This document shows positions 25,862 through 34,680 of a stretch of 38,842 bases of DNA, in pieces. The stretch comes from Mucilaginibacter sp. GTDB taxonomy: Bacteria > Bacteroidota > Bacteroidia > Sphingobacteriales > Sphingobacteriaceae. Positions within the stretch are counted from its first letter, which is position 1; the number at the start of each line of letters is the position of its first letter. Both the position numbers and the translations under genes were made by a program. Below the pieces are notes generated by a model, which saw only the letters and a list, made by a program, of their open reading frames with translations, made no database searches and was not told the DNA's origin. The DNA lies in contig NZ_JAQBOW010000038.1 in assembly GCF_028287845.1 (NCBI RefSeq), positions 1-38,842 on the forward strand, written 5' to 3'.

Positions 25862-26245
25862 TTAAACCGGCATATAGCGGCTCTTTTTATGTTGAGGTAA
25901 GTGTTTTCGAATCACTTGATAAAGGAGTTCAAGATTAAATGGCTTTTTTATGTAATCATCAAAACCTAACAGGCGGTATTGCTCATCGATCTGATTATCG
26001 CAACTGAAAGCGATTACCGGCAAACGTGGGAAATGCGCCTTGATCCATTGGCAGATATGCTTACCCGAATAATTGCTGAGCCAGCAGTCCAGCAAAACCA
26101 GCCTGGGGTGATGCCGCCGGATCAAATCCAGAACATTTTCATTATTATCGGTCGGGCTGCAAACCCGGTAGCCTTCCATTTGCAAAGCGAAGGTGAGTAC
26201 CTCTAAGGTAGCGGCATCCGCTTCTTGTATCATTATCATTTCCAT
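25862..26245 (-). CDS. Single-domain response regulator (CheY-like receiver)
   Basis: 127 residues forming one receiver domain with no output domain. The phospho-acceptor is Asp53 (LVLLDCWLS), the switch residue is Ser81 (VIAFSCD) and the conserved Lys is K101 in DYIKKPF. The N-terminal acidic pocket reads QEAD (E8, D10) instead of the usual DDD/DDE. Such proteins relay phosphate or bind partners directly. No histidine kinase is in the window. A relic of another receiver domain lies just upstream on the same strand, suggesting an old tandem pair. Confidence 0.87.
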   Translation of the reverse strand: MEMIMIQEADAATLEVLTFALQMEGYRVCSPTDNNENVLDLIRRHHPRLVLLDCWLSNYSGKHICQWIKAHFPRLPVIAFSCDNQIDEQYRLLGFDDYIKKPFNLELLYQVIRKHLPQHKKSRYMPV

Positions 26246-26401
26246 AAACTTAATTTTTTAAGTGAAAAAGATAGAAACCGGGGGGCAGACGTATTGATTA
26301 GCAGTAGCGGCTGAAAAGATAAATGAATGTAAGTAATAGTTGTTACATATTAACGTACTATATTATCTATGTAGTATCCGAATTGCCCGTTATTGTACCG
26401 G

Positions 26402-26515
26402 TTATTTTCCACTTTTGTGGAAAAACTGCAATAAATCAATGACTTGGTTGTTAACCACCCGAACCACCTTGTCGACTATTTCTTTCAAATCAAAAGGTTT
26501 GCAATATTATCATTT
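26402..26515 (-). pseudogene. Relic of a response-regulator receiver domain (C-terminal end)
   Basis: On the minus strand, 26402-26500 reads KPFDLKEIVDKVVRVVNNQV followed by IDLLQFFHKSGK and a stop, the standard end of a receiver domain. Just upstream, a frame shifted by one base gives CKANDNIA, which joins to KPF as the usual (G/A)NDxIAKPF loop, so one nucleotide appears to have been lost. No open frame with a phospho-acceptor Asp continues upstream. The rest of the 26246-26637 gap shows nothing else beyond a small TTCCAC/GTGGAA inverted repeat. Confidence 0.65.
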
Positions 26516-26637
26516 GCTTTACATGATCTCGCGATTTATCAGGGGGATTAAATAGTATGTAATATTTTAGTTATTGCCCACTAATATTTGTAAAGTAAAG
26601 TTTTTACTAATAGATTTACTTAAAAACAAAAGTCATT

Positions 26638-27105
26638 ATGGCTACATACAAAATTTCTGTCAACAATAAGCTGCTTACTGTTGATGCAGATCCAGACACC
26701 CCAATGCTTTGGGTATTGCGTGATCATTTAAATTTAGTTGGTACAAAATTCGGGTGCGGCATTGCCCAGTGTGGTGCCTGTACTGTGCATTTTAACGGTT
26801 TCGCTGTGCGATCATGCCAATTGCCCGTTTCAGAGGTTAAAGACTCTAAAATTGTAACTATTGAAGGGTTAAGCGCCGAAGGCACGCACCCGGTACAACA
26901 AGCCTGGAGCGAGGTTGATGTACCGCAATGCGGTTATTGCCAATCTGGGCAAATTATGGCCGCAGCGGCAATGCTGAAACAAAACCCACACCCCACAGAT
27001 GACGATATTGATCTGTCTATGAGCAATATATGCCGTTGCGGCACACATTATCGTATACGTAAGGCCATACATCTGGCAGCCAGTAAAGGAGGGGTTACAA
27101 AATGA
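26638..27105 (+). CDS. Molybdenum hydroxylase small subunit, (2Fe-2S) x2
   Basis: 155 residues, the iron-sulfur subunit of a xanthine-oxidase-family enzyme of the isoquinoline 1-oxidoreductase (IorA-like) group. It carries electrons from the molybdenum site. Plant-ferredoxin-type cluster ligands are C40, C45, C48 and C60 ([17 protein letters not shown]); the second cluster has C98, C101 (QCGYCQSG), C132 and C134 (ICRCGTH). It has no Tat signal of its own, so it is probably exported with the large subunit, whose gene overlaps it by four bases (27102-27105). Confidence 0.94.
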   Translation: MATYKISVNNKLLTVDADPDTPMLWVLRDHLNLVGTKFGCGIAQCGACTVHFNGFAVRSCQLPVSEVKDSKIVTIEGLSAEGTHPVQQAWSEVDVPQCGYCQSGQIMAAAAMLKQNPHPTDDDIDLSMSNICRCGTHYRIRKAIHLAASKGGVTK

Positions 27106-29240
27106 GCGATCAATCAGTTTCAAGGCGCCACTTTTTAAAAGTAAGCTCAATTGCAGGGGGCGGTATAATGTTTGGGTTCCATTTGCTAACGGATGCAAGC
27201 CCGGTTAAACATGCCGCGGGCGCAATATTTTCGCCTAATGCCTACGTATCTATAGATTCTAACGGGTTAATTACATTAATGTCGCCCAATCCGGAGATTG
27301 GCCAGGGCGTAAAAACAGCATTACCCATGATATTGGCCGAAGAGCTGGATGTACAATGGGATAAAGTGGTAGTAGAAATGGCACCGCTCGATCAAAGTAA
27401 ATACGGCTCGCAAACAACAGGTGGCAGCGGTGCGGTAAGAACCCGCTACACACCTATACGCAACGCCGGAGCAACGGCCCGTCAAATGATGATTACAGCG
27501 GCCGCGCAGCAATGGGGGGCAAATGAGGATGATTGCTATGCCGAAAATGCCTTTGTAATACATAAACCAAGCGGAAAAAAATTAGCCTATGGTGACCTGG
27601 CGGCTAAAGCAGCATTATTGCCGGTACCTGCCAATGTTAAATTAAAAGACCCAAAAGATTTTAAAATAATAGGCACCCGGGTACATAATATTGATAATCA
27701 TAAAATAATTACCGGTAAACCATTATATGGTATAGACACCCGTCGCGAAGGCATGCTATTTGCGATAGTTGCCCGCCCGCCGGCGTTTGGCAAAAGCTTA
27801 AAATCATTTGATGACACCGAGACGCGCAAAGTAGCCGGTGTTAAAAATGTGGTTGCAGTACCTTCAAGAAACTTAGTGGCGGTTTTGGCAACGTCAACCT
27901 GGGCCGCTAAAAAAGGACGGGATGTATTGAAGGTTGTTTGGGAAGAGACAAGCAAATTGGAAAGCACCGCTGACCATGATGCCTCGTTTACCGAACTGTT
28001 AAAAAACTACAGCGAAAAACCTGGCAGAAATGACGGAGACGTAGATGCTGCATTAAATAATAAAGACTACAAGCTAGTAGAAGCAGTGTATGAAACACCC
28101 GCGCTATCGCATGCCAACATGGAGCCGCTTAACTTTTTTGCTGATGTAAAAGATGGTAAGGTTGATCTGTATGGCCCTACACAAGTGCCCGCGCGCTTAC
28201 GCACCGAGGTTGCAAAAGCTGTGGGTGTACCCGAAGCTAATATAACTTTAGGTATGCCAAGGCAGGGAGGTGGTTTTGGCCGCAAGCTACAACCGGATAA
28301 CGGAGTAGAAGCAGCGTTAATATCGCAAGCCGCTAAAGTGCCCATACAAATGCTATGGATGCGCGAAGATGATATGCAGGGCGATTTTTACCGTCCGCCA
28401 AGTATGTTTAAATACAAAGCGGCAATCAACTCGGCGAATGAGTTGGTGGCATGGCACCTTAATGCCGCAGTATTAAGCGGAGGCAGGGCATCCAATCCGG
28501 ATGGTTTCCCGGCAAGAGCTGTAGCTAATTATCGCGCAGATAATCATTCTCTTAAAACAAATATACAAACAGGGCCATGGCGCGCGCCTACCAGTAACTC
28601 GGTAGCATTTGCTGATGAGTGTTTTTTGGATGAATTGGCCCACCAAATGAAAAAGGACCCGATAGCTTTAAGGCTTGAATTGTTAGAAAAAGCAAAAGAC
28701 CAACCGGTTGGCAAAACCGACGGGGGGTATGACATAGCTAAATATAAAAGCGTTATAGACCTGGTTGCGCAAATAAGCGGTTGGGGCAAACCAAAAAAGC
28801 CAAACGTATATCAGGGCTTTGCCTCGCATTTTTCTTTTAGTACCTATGCTGCTCACGTAGCCGAAATAACTAAATTGAAGGATGGAACGTTTAGGGTAAC
28901 TAAAGTATACAGTGCTGTTAATTGCGGCAGGGTGGTTAACCAAAGCGGTGCCGAAACCCAGGTAGAAGGAGCTATTATTGACGGCTTAAGCCATGCCCTA
29001 TTTAGCAAGGTTACTTTTGATAAGGGCGCTGTTGAGCAAACCAACTTCCACACGTACAAGTTTTTGCGGATGAAGGACGCGCCAATAGAGGTTATTGTGA
29101 AATTTGTACCGTCTGATGATGCGCCAACCGGCCTAGGCGAACCCGGACTGCCACCAATGGCACCCGCGGTAGGCAACGCTATTTTTGCCGCAACCGGTAT
29201 CAGGTATAGAAAATTACCTTTTGAATTTGCGAAAGCATAA
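27102..29240 (+). CDS. Molybdenum hydroxylase large subunit, Tat-exported (IorB-like)
   Basis: 712 residues carrying the molybdenum cofactor, probably in the cytosine-dinucleotide form usual for this group. A twin-arginine signal is visible (SRRHFLKVS, 7-15, then a hydrophobic stretch), so the enzyme is likely periplasmic. Molybdopterin-binding motifs include [25 protein letters not shown] (about 385-396) and [10 protein letters not shown]. The probable catalytic Glu lies in [17 protein letters not shown] near the C-terminus. The family oxidises N-heterocycles or aldehydes; the substrate is not predictable. No cytochrome c partner or XdhC-type maturation gene is adjacent. modABC is 4.4 kb upstream. 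Confidence 0.92.
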   Translation: MSDQSVSRRHFLKVSSIAGGGIMFGFHLLTDASPVKHAAGAIFSPNAYVSIDSNGLITLMSPNPEIGQGVKTALPMILAEELDVQWDKVVVEMAPLDQSKYGSQTTGGSGAVRTRYTPIRNAGATARQMMITAAAQQWGANEDDCYAENAFVIHKPSGKKLAYGDLAAKAALLPVPANVKLKDPKDFKIIGTRVHNIDNHKIITGKPLYGIDTRREGMLFAIVARPPAFGKSLKSFDDTETRKVAGVKNVVAVPSRNLVAVLATSTWAAKKGRDVLKVVWEETSKLESTADHDASFTELLKNYSEKPGRNDGDVDAALNNKDYKLVEAVYETPALSHANMEPLNFFADVKDGKVDLYGPTQVPARLRTEVAKAVGVPEANITLGMPRQGGGFGRKLQPDNGVEAALISQAAKVPIQMLWMREDDMQGDFYRPPSMFKYKAAINSANELVAWHLNAAVLSGGRASNPDGFPARAVANYRADNHSLKTNIQTGPWRAPTSNSVAFADECFLDELAHQMKKDPIALRLELLEKAKDQPVGKTDGGYDIAKYKSVIDLVAQISGWGKPKKPNVYQGFASHFSFSTYAAHVAEITKLKDGTFRVTKVYSAVNCGRVVNQSGAETQVEGAIIDGLSHALFSKVTFDKGAVEQTNFHTYKFLRMKDAPIEVIVKFVPSDDAPTGLGEPGLPPMAPAVGNAIFAATGIRYRKLPFEFAKA

Positions 29241-29256
29241 ATAACATTTAGATCAG

Positions 29257-29295
29257 TAAAAAGCCCGTAAATTATATTTACGGGCTTTTTTGTTT
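29257..29295 (+). terminator. Rho-independent terminator after the Mo-hydroxylase operon
   Basis: Long perfect stem: AAAAGCCCGTAAAT (29259-29272) pairs with ATTTACGGGCTTTT (29276-29289) around a 3-nt loop, then a T-rich tail. The A-rich left side could make it work in both directions. Confidence 0.85.
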
Positions 29296-29328
29296 TAGAC
29301 TAAACCGATGTTTAATATTAAAAATCAA

Positions 29329-29359
29329 TTTGTTATGAAATTGATTTTATTTATATTCG
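29329..29359 (+). promoter_or_regulatory. Candidate promoter for the DUF1624 gene
   Basis: -33 TTTG (29329-29332), 19 nt spacer, -7 TATATTCG (29352-29359; one mismatch to TAnnTTTG), 29 nt before the ATG. Confidence 0.45.
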
Positions 29360-29388
29360 ACATAACTATTTCTTAACCTGATCTCTTT

Positions 29389-30588
29389 ATGGCAACAACA
29401 ATCTCTGCTACTACAAAGCATCGTATAGAATCTATAGATATATTACGCGGTTTAGTAATGCTGATAATGGCTATTGACCATGTTAGGGATGTTTTTCATC
29501 TGGGCCAGCCCGAACCCACAAATCTGGCAATAACTACCCCCATTTTGTTTTTTACCCGCTGGATAACTCATTTTTGTGCACCCACTTTTGTGTTTTTAAG
29601 CGGTATGTCGGCTTACCTGGCGGGTATGCGCCGTACCAGGAATGAGTTAAGTGTGTTTTTGATTAAACGTGGGTTATGGCTTATTGTGGTTGAAGTTGTT
29701 TTTATAACTTTTGCTATAACCCTTAATCCGCTTTATAATGTTTTGATTTTGCAGGTGATATGGGCCATTGGCGGCAGCATGGTATTGCTGGGGTTATTAG
29801 TAAGGTTAAAAACCCCATTAACAGTTATTGGTATTATTGGCGCAATTATTTTCTTTGGGCACAATATTCTGGATATTGTAAACCCGGGGCCCATTACTGC
29901 AACCATTGGCTGGAAACTGTTTTTGTCGGCTGCCGGATTTAACGGTTTTGTACAAATTGGCAGCAATCATTATGTATTAATAGCCTATGCCCTTTTACCG
30001 TGGACAGGCGTAATGCTGCTTGGCTATGTTTTCGGCTCACTTTACAAAAGCTCAGTTTCTGCTGTAAAACGCCGAAAAACATTATTGTATTCGGGCCTGG
30101 GCCTGTTGGCGCTGTTCCTTATATTCAGGGCATTTAATATTTATGGGGACCCGTCGCCATGGTCGGTTCAAAAAACAACCGCGTTAAGTATTATCTCATT
30201 TCTTAATACTACCAAATACCCATGCTCGTTACTATATCTGAGCATGACGATAGGGCCCTCGCTGGTTCTATTAGCTAGTATAGAAACGGTTAAAAACAGG
30301 TTTACGTCCATTATAATAGTATATGGCAATGTGCCCTTTTTCTATTATGTATGCCACTGGTATTTAATTCAAACTATCCACGTAATTGTATTTTTCGCAA
30401 AGGGCTATTCTACCAGTCAGATCGTTAACCCTAAAATACCTTTCCTGTTTTCACCCGCTGGCTTTGGGTTTAACTTGTTAGGCGTGTATCTGATATGGTT
30501 GGTGGTAATAGTAATATTATACCTGCCATGCAGGTGGTTCAGCAAATACAAAAAGACGCACCAGCAATGGTGGCTAAGCTATATTTGA
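29389..30588 (+). CDS. DUF1624 / heparan-alpha-glucosaminide N-acetyltransferase-like membrane protein
   Basis: 399 residues with about nine to ten membrane segments. The N-terminal RIESIDILRGLVMLIMAIDHVRD (about 12-34; motif IDxLRGLvmxxMxxDH) is diagnostic of the DUF1624/HGSNAT-like acyltransferase group and includes the His thought to carry acyl transfer across the membrane in HGSNAT. Further conserved blocks are RWITHFCAPTFVFLSGMSAYL and FYYVCHWYLIQ. The acceptor is unknown. It stands alone, with a terminator upstream and a gap of 101 nt before the next gene. Confidence 0.88.
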   Translation: MATTISATTKHRIESIDILRGLVMLIMAIDHVRDVFHLGQPEPTNLAITTPILFFTRWITHFCAPTFVFLSGMSAYLAGMRRTRNELSVFLIKRGLWLIVVEVVFITFAITLNPLYNVLILQVIWAIGGSMVLLGLLVRLKTPLTVIGIIGAIIFFGHNILDIVNPGPITATIGWKLFLSAAGFNGFVQIGSNHYVLIAYALLPWTGVMLLGYVFGSLYKSSVSAVKRRKTLLYSGLGLLALFLIFRAFNIYGDPSPWSVQKTTALSIISFLNTTKYPCSLLYLSMTIGPSLVLLASIETVKNRFTSIIIVYGNVPFFYYVCHWYLIQTIHVIVFFAKGYSTSQIVNPKIPFLFSPAGFGFNLLGVYLIWLVVIVILYLPCRWFSKYKKTHQQWWLSYI

Positions 30589-30689
30589 TCGCCTTTTACT
30601 ATCATCAGGTATTAAGGTGGTACTAACTAAATAAACAGTATAAACCCATTCAAATACAATTTGTAATTTGCCTGAAATATACAACTACT

Positions 30690-31670
30690 ATGGACTACGT
30701 AAGATTTGGAAATACAGGTATGATGGTTTCGCGCCTGTGTTTAGGTACCATGACCTATGGTAAACCTACAGAAAGATGGCCCTGGGCCCTTAATGAGGCA
30801 GAGAGTCGCCCGTTTATTAAAGAGGCGCTGGAGCTTGGCATTAACTTTTTTGATACCGCCGATGTATATGCAGATGGCGCCAGCGAAGAAGTGGTTGGCA
30901 AAGCACTAAAAGATTTTGCTAAACGCGATGAGGTTGTGCTGGCAACCAAAGTATTTAACGCTATGGGGCCGGGGCCGAATGATAAGGGCCTGTCGCGCAA
31001 GCATATTATGAGCGCGATTGATGCCAGTTTGAAAAGATTAGGCACAGATTATGTTGACTTGTATCAAATCCATCGCTGGGATTATAATACCCCGATAGAA
31101 GAAACCATGGAAGCCCTGCATGATGTGGTGAAAGCCGGTAAGGCGCGCTATATTGGTGCATCATCTATGCATGCCTGGCAATTTGCGCAATCGCTTTATG
31201 TTTCTGATTTGCATGGCTGGACACGCTTTGTATCCATGCAACCGCAATACAACCTGGTATACCGCGAAGAGGAACGCGAAATGATACCGTTATGTAAAGA
31301 TCAAAAAATAGCGGTTATTCCGTGGTCGCCGTTGGCGAGGGGTTTACTAACCCGCCCTCTAAACAAGGACCGTAACGAAACAGAACGTGCCCGGACCGAT
31401 GGTTTTGGAAAAGATATCTATGGCAAATTTGGTGATTTTGAAGTGATTGAGCGCCTGAATGAAGTTGCTGCGCAAAAAGGTTTGCCTAACGCGCAGGTAG
31501 CTATGGCCTGGTTGTTAGCAAATTCGACTATTACGTCGCCAATTATTGGGGCAAGTAAGCCGGGGCATTTAGCCGACGCGGTAAAAGCACTATCGGTCAA
31601 GCTTTCATCCGAAGAAATAAAGAAACTGGAAGAATTGTATGTGCCGCATACTATTGCAGGCTTTCATTAA
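30690..31670 (+). CDS. Aldo/keto reductase
   Basis: 326-residue (beta/alpha)8 NADPH-dependent oxidoreductase reducing aldehydes or ketones. The catalytic tetrad is D55 and Y60 (FFDTADVYADG), K87 (ATKVF) and H128 (QIHRWD). NADPH-phosphate recognition sits near the C-terminal SPIIGASKPGHL. The family resemblance is to the YajO/voltage-gated-channel-beta-like AKRs with YNLVYREEEREMIPLC. Substrate is not predictable; there is no operon partner. Confidence 0.93.
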   Translation: MDYVRFGNTGMMVSRLCLGTMTYGKPTERWPWALNEAESRPFIKEALELGINFFDTADVYADGASEEVVGKALKDFAKRDEVVLATKVFNAMGPGPNDKGLSRKHIMSAIDASLKRLGTDYVDLYQIHRWDYNTPIEETMEALHDVVKAGKARYIGASSMHAWQFAQSLYVSDLHGWTRFVSMQPQYNLVYREEEREMIPLCKDQKIAVIPWSPLARGLLTRPLNKDRNETERARTDGFGKDIYGKFGDFEVIERLNEVAAQKGLPNAQVAMAWLLANSTITSPIIGASKPGHLADAVKALSVKLSSEEIKKLEELYVPHTIAGFH

Positions 31671-31709
31671 TTGGGGATGTTTCATTTTTGGTAAGAGGAA
31701 CACCCGACC

Positions 31710-31735
31710 ATCCCTGACAAGAACTTGTCAGGGAT
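31710..31735. repeat. Perfect 12-bp palindrome between convergent genes
   Basis: ATCCCTGACAAG pairs exactly with CTTGTCAGGGAT around a 2-nt centre. It is placed between the convergent aldo/keto reductase and the 23-residue-repeat protein. No T-run follows on either side, so simple termination is doubtful; it resembles half of a dispersed palindromic element. Confidence 0.75.
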
Positions 31736-31782
31736 CCTCTAATAATGTTAGTTCGACAGGTGGTTTGGATATCGTGCTAATA

Positions 31783-32451
31783 TTAAAAGGTGTCGTTATC
31801 GGCTAATATATCCGCCGATAAGTTACTAATGGTTAAATGCGGTGTTTTGCCGGTGATAGATTTTATTTTACCGTTCTTAAATGGTCCGTCATAGCGATCA
31901 TAATATATAATGACGGTGTTGCCAACAGATTTTAATTTGCCGTTAAGGTCATCGCCATCATAACGATCATAATAGGCTATATTAATGCTACCCACAGATT
32001 TTAACTTTCCTATATTATCAAATCCATCATATTTACTGTAATAGATAAATTTAAGAGCGCCAATGGATTTTACCCGGCCAATGTTTTCAAAGCCGTCAAA
32101 TTTATCATAGTAAGTAACTGCTATACTGCCAATGGATTTTATTTTTCCGGCCCTGCTTTCTTCAAAATTATCATAATAATCTATCAGCATATTATCAAGC
32201 GTTCTAAATTTATTATTCTGTGAATCGCTAACCGGGTCCAAATAGGCATATTGGGTACCTGCTACCGCATTTAATTTAACATTGCCTTTTTGTGATACCT
32301 TGATAATAATATTGCCGGCATATAGTTCTATCGATCGGACGATTGTTTTATCGTTAGAGATGCGCAGGTTGACATCTGACAACCCTTGCGACCTGCCAAA
32401 AAAGCTAAACGATAATAGTAAAGCTAATAGTAGTGTGTGTTTAGTTTTCAT
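31783..32451 (-). CDS. Secreted protein with exact 23-residue tandem repeats
   Basis: 222 residues, signal peptide (MKTKHTLLLALLLSFSFFGR, then SQ). Residues 102-201 hold repeats that start at G102, G125, G148, G171 and G194, always 23 apart, with consensus GK(L/I)KSxGxxxIxYYDRYDGF-like ending (D/N)N. A degenerate unit (LDNMLIDYYDNFEE) precedes them. The regular glycine, aromatic and acidic pattern suggests a beta-solenoid or stacked beta-hairpin structure, possibly calcium- or surface-binding. No known family is recognised. No operon partner is close. Confidence 0.75.
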   Translation of the reverse strand: MKTKHTLLLALLLSFSFFGRSQGLSDVNLRISNDKTIVRSIELYAGNIIIKVSQKGNVKLNAVAGTQYAYLDPVSDSQNNKFRTLDNMLIDYYDNFEESRAGKIKSIGSIAVTYYDKFDGFENIGRVKSIGALKFIYYSKYDGFDNIGKLKSVGSINIAYYDRYDGDDLNGKLKSVGNTVIIYYDRYDGPFKNGKIKSITGKTPHLTISNLSADILADNDTF

Positions 32452-32523
32452 AATTATAAGACTTAGGTTAATGTAATGATGATGTATACCTTATTGATGA
32501 ATAAAAACGCTAAAGGTTTAAAC

Positions 32524-32550
32524 AAAAAAACCGGCGCAATACCGGTTTCT
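32524..32550 (-). terminator. Rho-independent terminator after the NmrA-family gene
   Basis: AAACCGG (32528-32534) pairs with CCGGTTT (32542-32548). On the minus strand it is followed by seven T residues, closing the gene at 32571-33446. Confidence 0.75.
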
Positions 32551-32570
32551 GTATAAGATTGATTATCAGT

Positions 32571-33446
32571 TTAAAAGCTTTTGGCAAATTCTACCGCAAA
32601 ATCTTCAAGCTTTCTTTTTCCTAACGCAGATCTATGTGTCAGGAAATCCTCCTGCATTTTTCCATTTCGGGAAACTTCACCCATTTCTACATAATTTTTG
32701 GCTATCTCTTCGGGCAAGCCGGCTTGCAGCATACCGCCTAAGGTATCAGCATCAGTAAACTCAACCCAGGGCAATTCTGGTTTACCTATCTCTTTCCCTA
32801 ATATAGCAGCAGATTCGCCCGCGGTATGTTCGTCGCTAATTGCATAACGGATGCTATTAGCAGTAAATGGTTGTTGTATTTCTTCGGCAATGGCATCGGC
32901 AACATCTACCGGGTGCACAAGTGGCAGATAAGTGTCTGCACCATAATTACTGCCCAATAAACCCGCATGTTTTATCATATCAACATTCGAATAGAAGTTG
33001 GTGTAAAAAAAGCCCGCCCGCACATATTTTACAACTACACCTTCTAATTTATTCAGCTCAACTTCTACCTGGTGAAGCCCGGTAATCGGTCCGGCGCCTT
33101 CTGTTAAGTGTGCACCAATACTGCTTAATTGAACTACTTTGGTAACCCCTGCCGCTTTAATGGCGGCTGCATAGTTATGGCCTATACCTGCGATATATTC
33201 CTTCCAATGCGTTGCACCGAAATTTGGTGGTACCATAGCATAAACAACATCGGCACCTGTAAAAGCATTAGTTAAAAATGCCACGTCTTCTATTGATCCT
33301 ACTGCGGGTATAGCTCCCATCGACTTAATTTGGGCAGCGTGGGCTTGTTTGCTGGTTATTACAGTTACCTGGTGGCCGGCTTTTACCAAACTTTCGGTAA
33401 GTGGTTTGCCAATATTTCCTATTGACCCTGTTAATGTAATTTTCAT
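32571..33446 (-). CDS. NmrA-family NAD(P)-binding oxidoreductase/sensor
   Basis: 291 residues of the atypical short-chain dehydrogenase type (NmrA/quinone-reductase-2-like). The dinucleotide-binding motif is TGSIGNIGKPL (6-16). VVQLSSIGAHL (about 104-114) occupies the site of the usual S-Y-K catalytic triad, with no Y-x-x-x-K pattern, as in NmrA proteins that sense or bind NAD(P)(H) or reduce quinones. It is divergent from a broken HxlR regulator, the usual neighbour and controller of such genes. Substrate unknown. Confidence 0.85.
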   Translation of the reverse strand: MKITLTGSIGNIGKPLTESLVKAGHQVTVITSKQAHAAQIKSMGAIPAVGSIEDVAFLTNAFTGADVVYAMVPPNFGATHWKEYIAGIGHNYAAAIKAAGVTKVVQLSSIGAHLTEGAGPITGLHQVEVELNKLEGVVVKYVRAGFFYTNFYSNVDMIKHAGLLGSNYGADTYLPLVHPVDVADAIAEEIQQPFTANSIRYAISDEHTAGESAAILGKEIGKPELPWVEFTDADTLGGMLQAGLPEEIAKNYVEMGEVSRNGKMQEDFLTHRSALGKRKLEDFAVEFAKSF

Positions 33447-33524
33447 GGTTTTAGTTTTTTGTATTTGTTAATGACAAAGACATGTTTGCACTTACTTTTA
33501 TACAGGTACCCGCCCCAAAGTTTC

Positions 33525-33682
33525 ATGACAGCCATTAAGAAAGTTCAACCCACGATGCCAATAAACTTGGCACAAAGCGCGTGCCCACGTTAGTTACATT
33601 TTGAATAAAATTGTTGTACCGCCTTTTGTAACCGATGCATCCTATGGTGGAGCAAGCTGTGAGAGATATGGAGCGGGTTTAG
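33525..33682 (+). pseudogene. Decayed HxlR-type transcriptional regulator
   Basis: From ATG 33525 the frame reads MTAIKKVQPTMPINLAQSACP; an extra base near 33588 shifts to VSYILNKI, restoring the HxlR signature CPVxYxLxKI. The following VVPPFVT matches the later VPPxVxYxLT part of HxlR proteins, so about 50-60 residues containing the winged-helix core are missing. A further frame change gives PMVEQAVRDMERV, resembling the C-terminal helix, then a stop at 33680-33682. It faces away from the NmrA-like gene, the usual HxlR arrangement. The remainder of the 33447-33765 gap shows no other gene. Confidence 0.7.
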
Positions 33683-33765
33683 ATGCACTTAGTTTGGCTA
33701 AACCATTTGCTTTTCTATTGCTATCCGTCCAATAAATGGGACGGCAATTAATTATCCTTTTTATA

Positions 33766-34623
33766 CTATTGTTGATTCACCGCTTCCCAAATTTTCACCG
33801 TCTCCACCGCTTCCTTTACATCATGAACCCTCAAAATATCAGCGCCTCTAGTAAGCGCGATAGTATTTAAAACAGTAGTGCCGTTCAAAGCATCGGTAGC
33901 AGTACCACCCAATAAACCATAAATCATTTTTTTACGCGATACGCCAACTAATACCGGAAGGCCTAATCTATTAAGCTCATCCAAACGATTTAGCAATGTA
34001 TAACCATGTTGCGGTTTTTTGGCAAAGCCGAAACCGGGATCAATAATTACATCATTTACACCTAGTTGCTTTAATAGGTTATATCGTTCGGTAAAATAAT
34101 CAAACACCTCGTTAAAAACATCATCATAGGTAGCCAGTTGTTGCATGGTTTTAGAATTGCCTTTCATGTGCATCAGTATATAAGGCACTTGCAGGCGCGC
34201 TACAGTAGTAAACATATCAGTATCTAATTGTCCGCCAGAAATATCATTGATGATATGCGCCCCTGCTCTAATACCCGCTTCGGCAACCAACGCACGAAAA
34301 GTATCTATGGATAAAACCACATCCGGGAAATTGGTGCCTATCGCTTCAACAACGGGTAGTAATCTATCCATTTCTTCCTGTACAGAAATATCATCAGCTC
34401 CCGGGCGTGAAGAGTAAGCACCAAGATCTAAGAAAACAGCACCATCGGCCAGCATTTTTTCGGCTTGCTGCAATGCGTCGGCAACAGTGGGTTGGCGGCT
34501 ACCGGCATAAAAAGAATCGGGAGTAAGATTAATTATACCCATTACTGTGGGTGTGCTCAAATCAATGAGTTTGCCCCCTGCATTTAGCGTTACCTTTTTA
34601 TGAAAAAATGTATCTTTAGCCAC
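33766..34623 (-). CDS. folP: Dihydropteroate synthase
   Basis: 285-residue TIM-barrel enzyme of folate synthesis joining para-aminobenzoate to the dihydropterin pyrophosphate; the sulfonamide target. Motifs are VMGIINLTPDSFY (27-39), LGAYSSRPGADD (about 67-78; SSRPG loop), SIDTFR (about 104-109), NDISGG (about 125-130), IDPGFGFAK (about 198-206), VGVSRKK (about 231-237) and the final RVHDV. It is transcribed divergently from the DUF1599 operon with only a 57-nt gap. Confidence 0.96.
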   Translation of the reverse strand: MAKDTFFHKKVTLNAGGKLIDLSTPTVMGIINLTPDSFYAGSRQPTVADALQQAEKMLADGAVFLDLGAYSSRPGADDISVQEEMDRLLPVVEAIGTNFPDVVLSIDTFRALVAEAGIRAGAHIINDISGGQLDTDMFTTVARLQVPYILMHMKGNSKTMQQLATYDDVFNEVFDYFTERYNLLKQLGVNDVIIDPGFGFAKKPQHGYTLLNRLDELNRLGLPVLVGVSRKKMIYGLLGGTATDALNGTTVLNTIALTRGADILRVHDVKEAVETVKIWEAVNQQ

Positions 34624-34680
34624 TATTTGTTTTGTTTTAAAGTTGCAAGATTGTAAAGTTACTTTATATCTTTAAATTTT

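Noticed and set aside
26340..26555. 71-aa plus-strand ORF in the gap before the Mo-hydroxylase
   Set aside because: Composition is not protein-like; the opposite strand carries the receiver-domain relic that explains the sequence.
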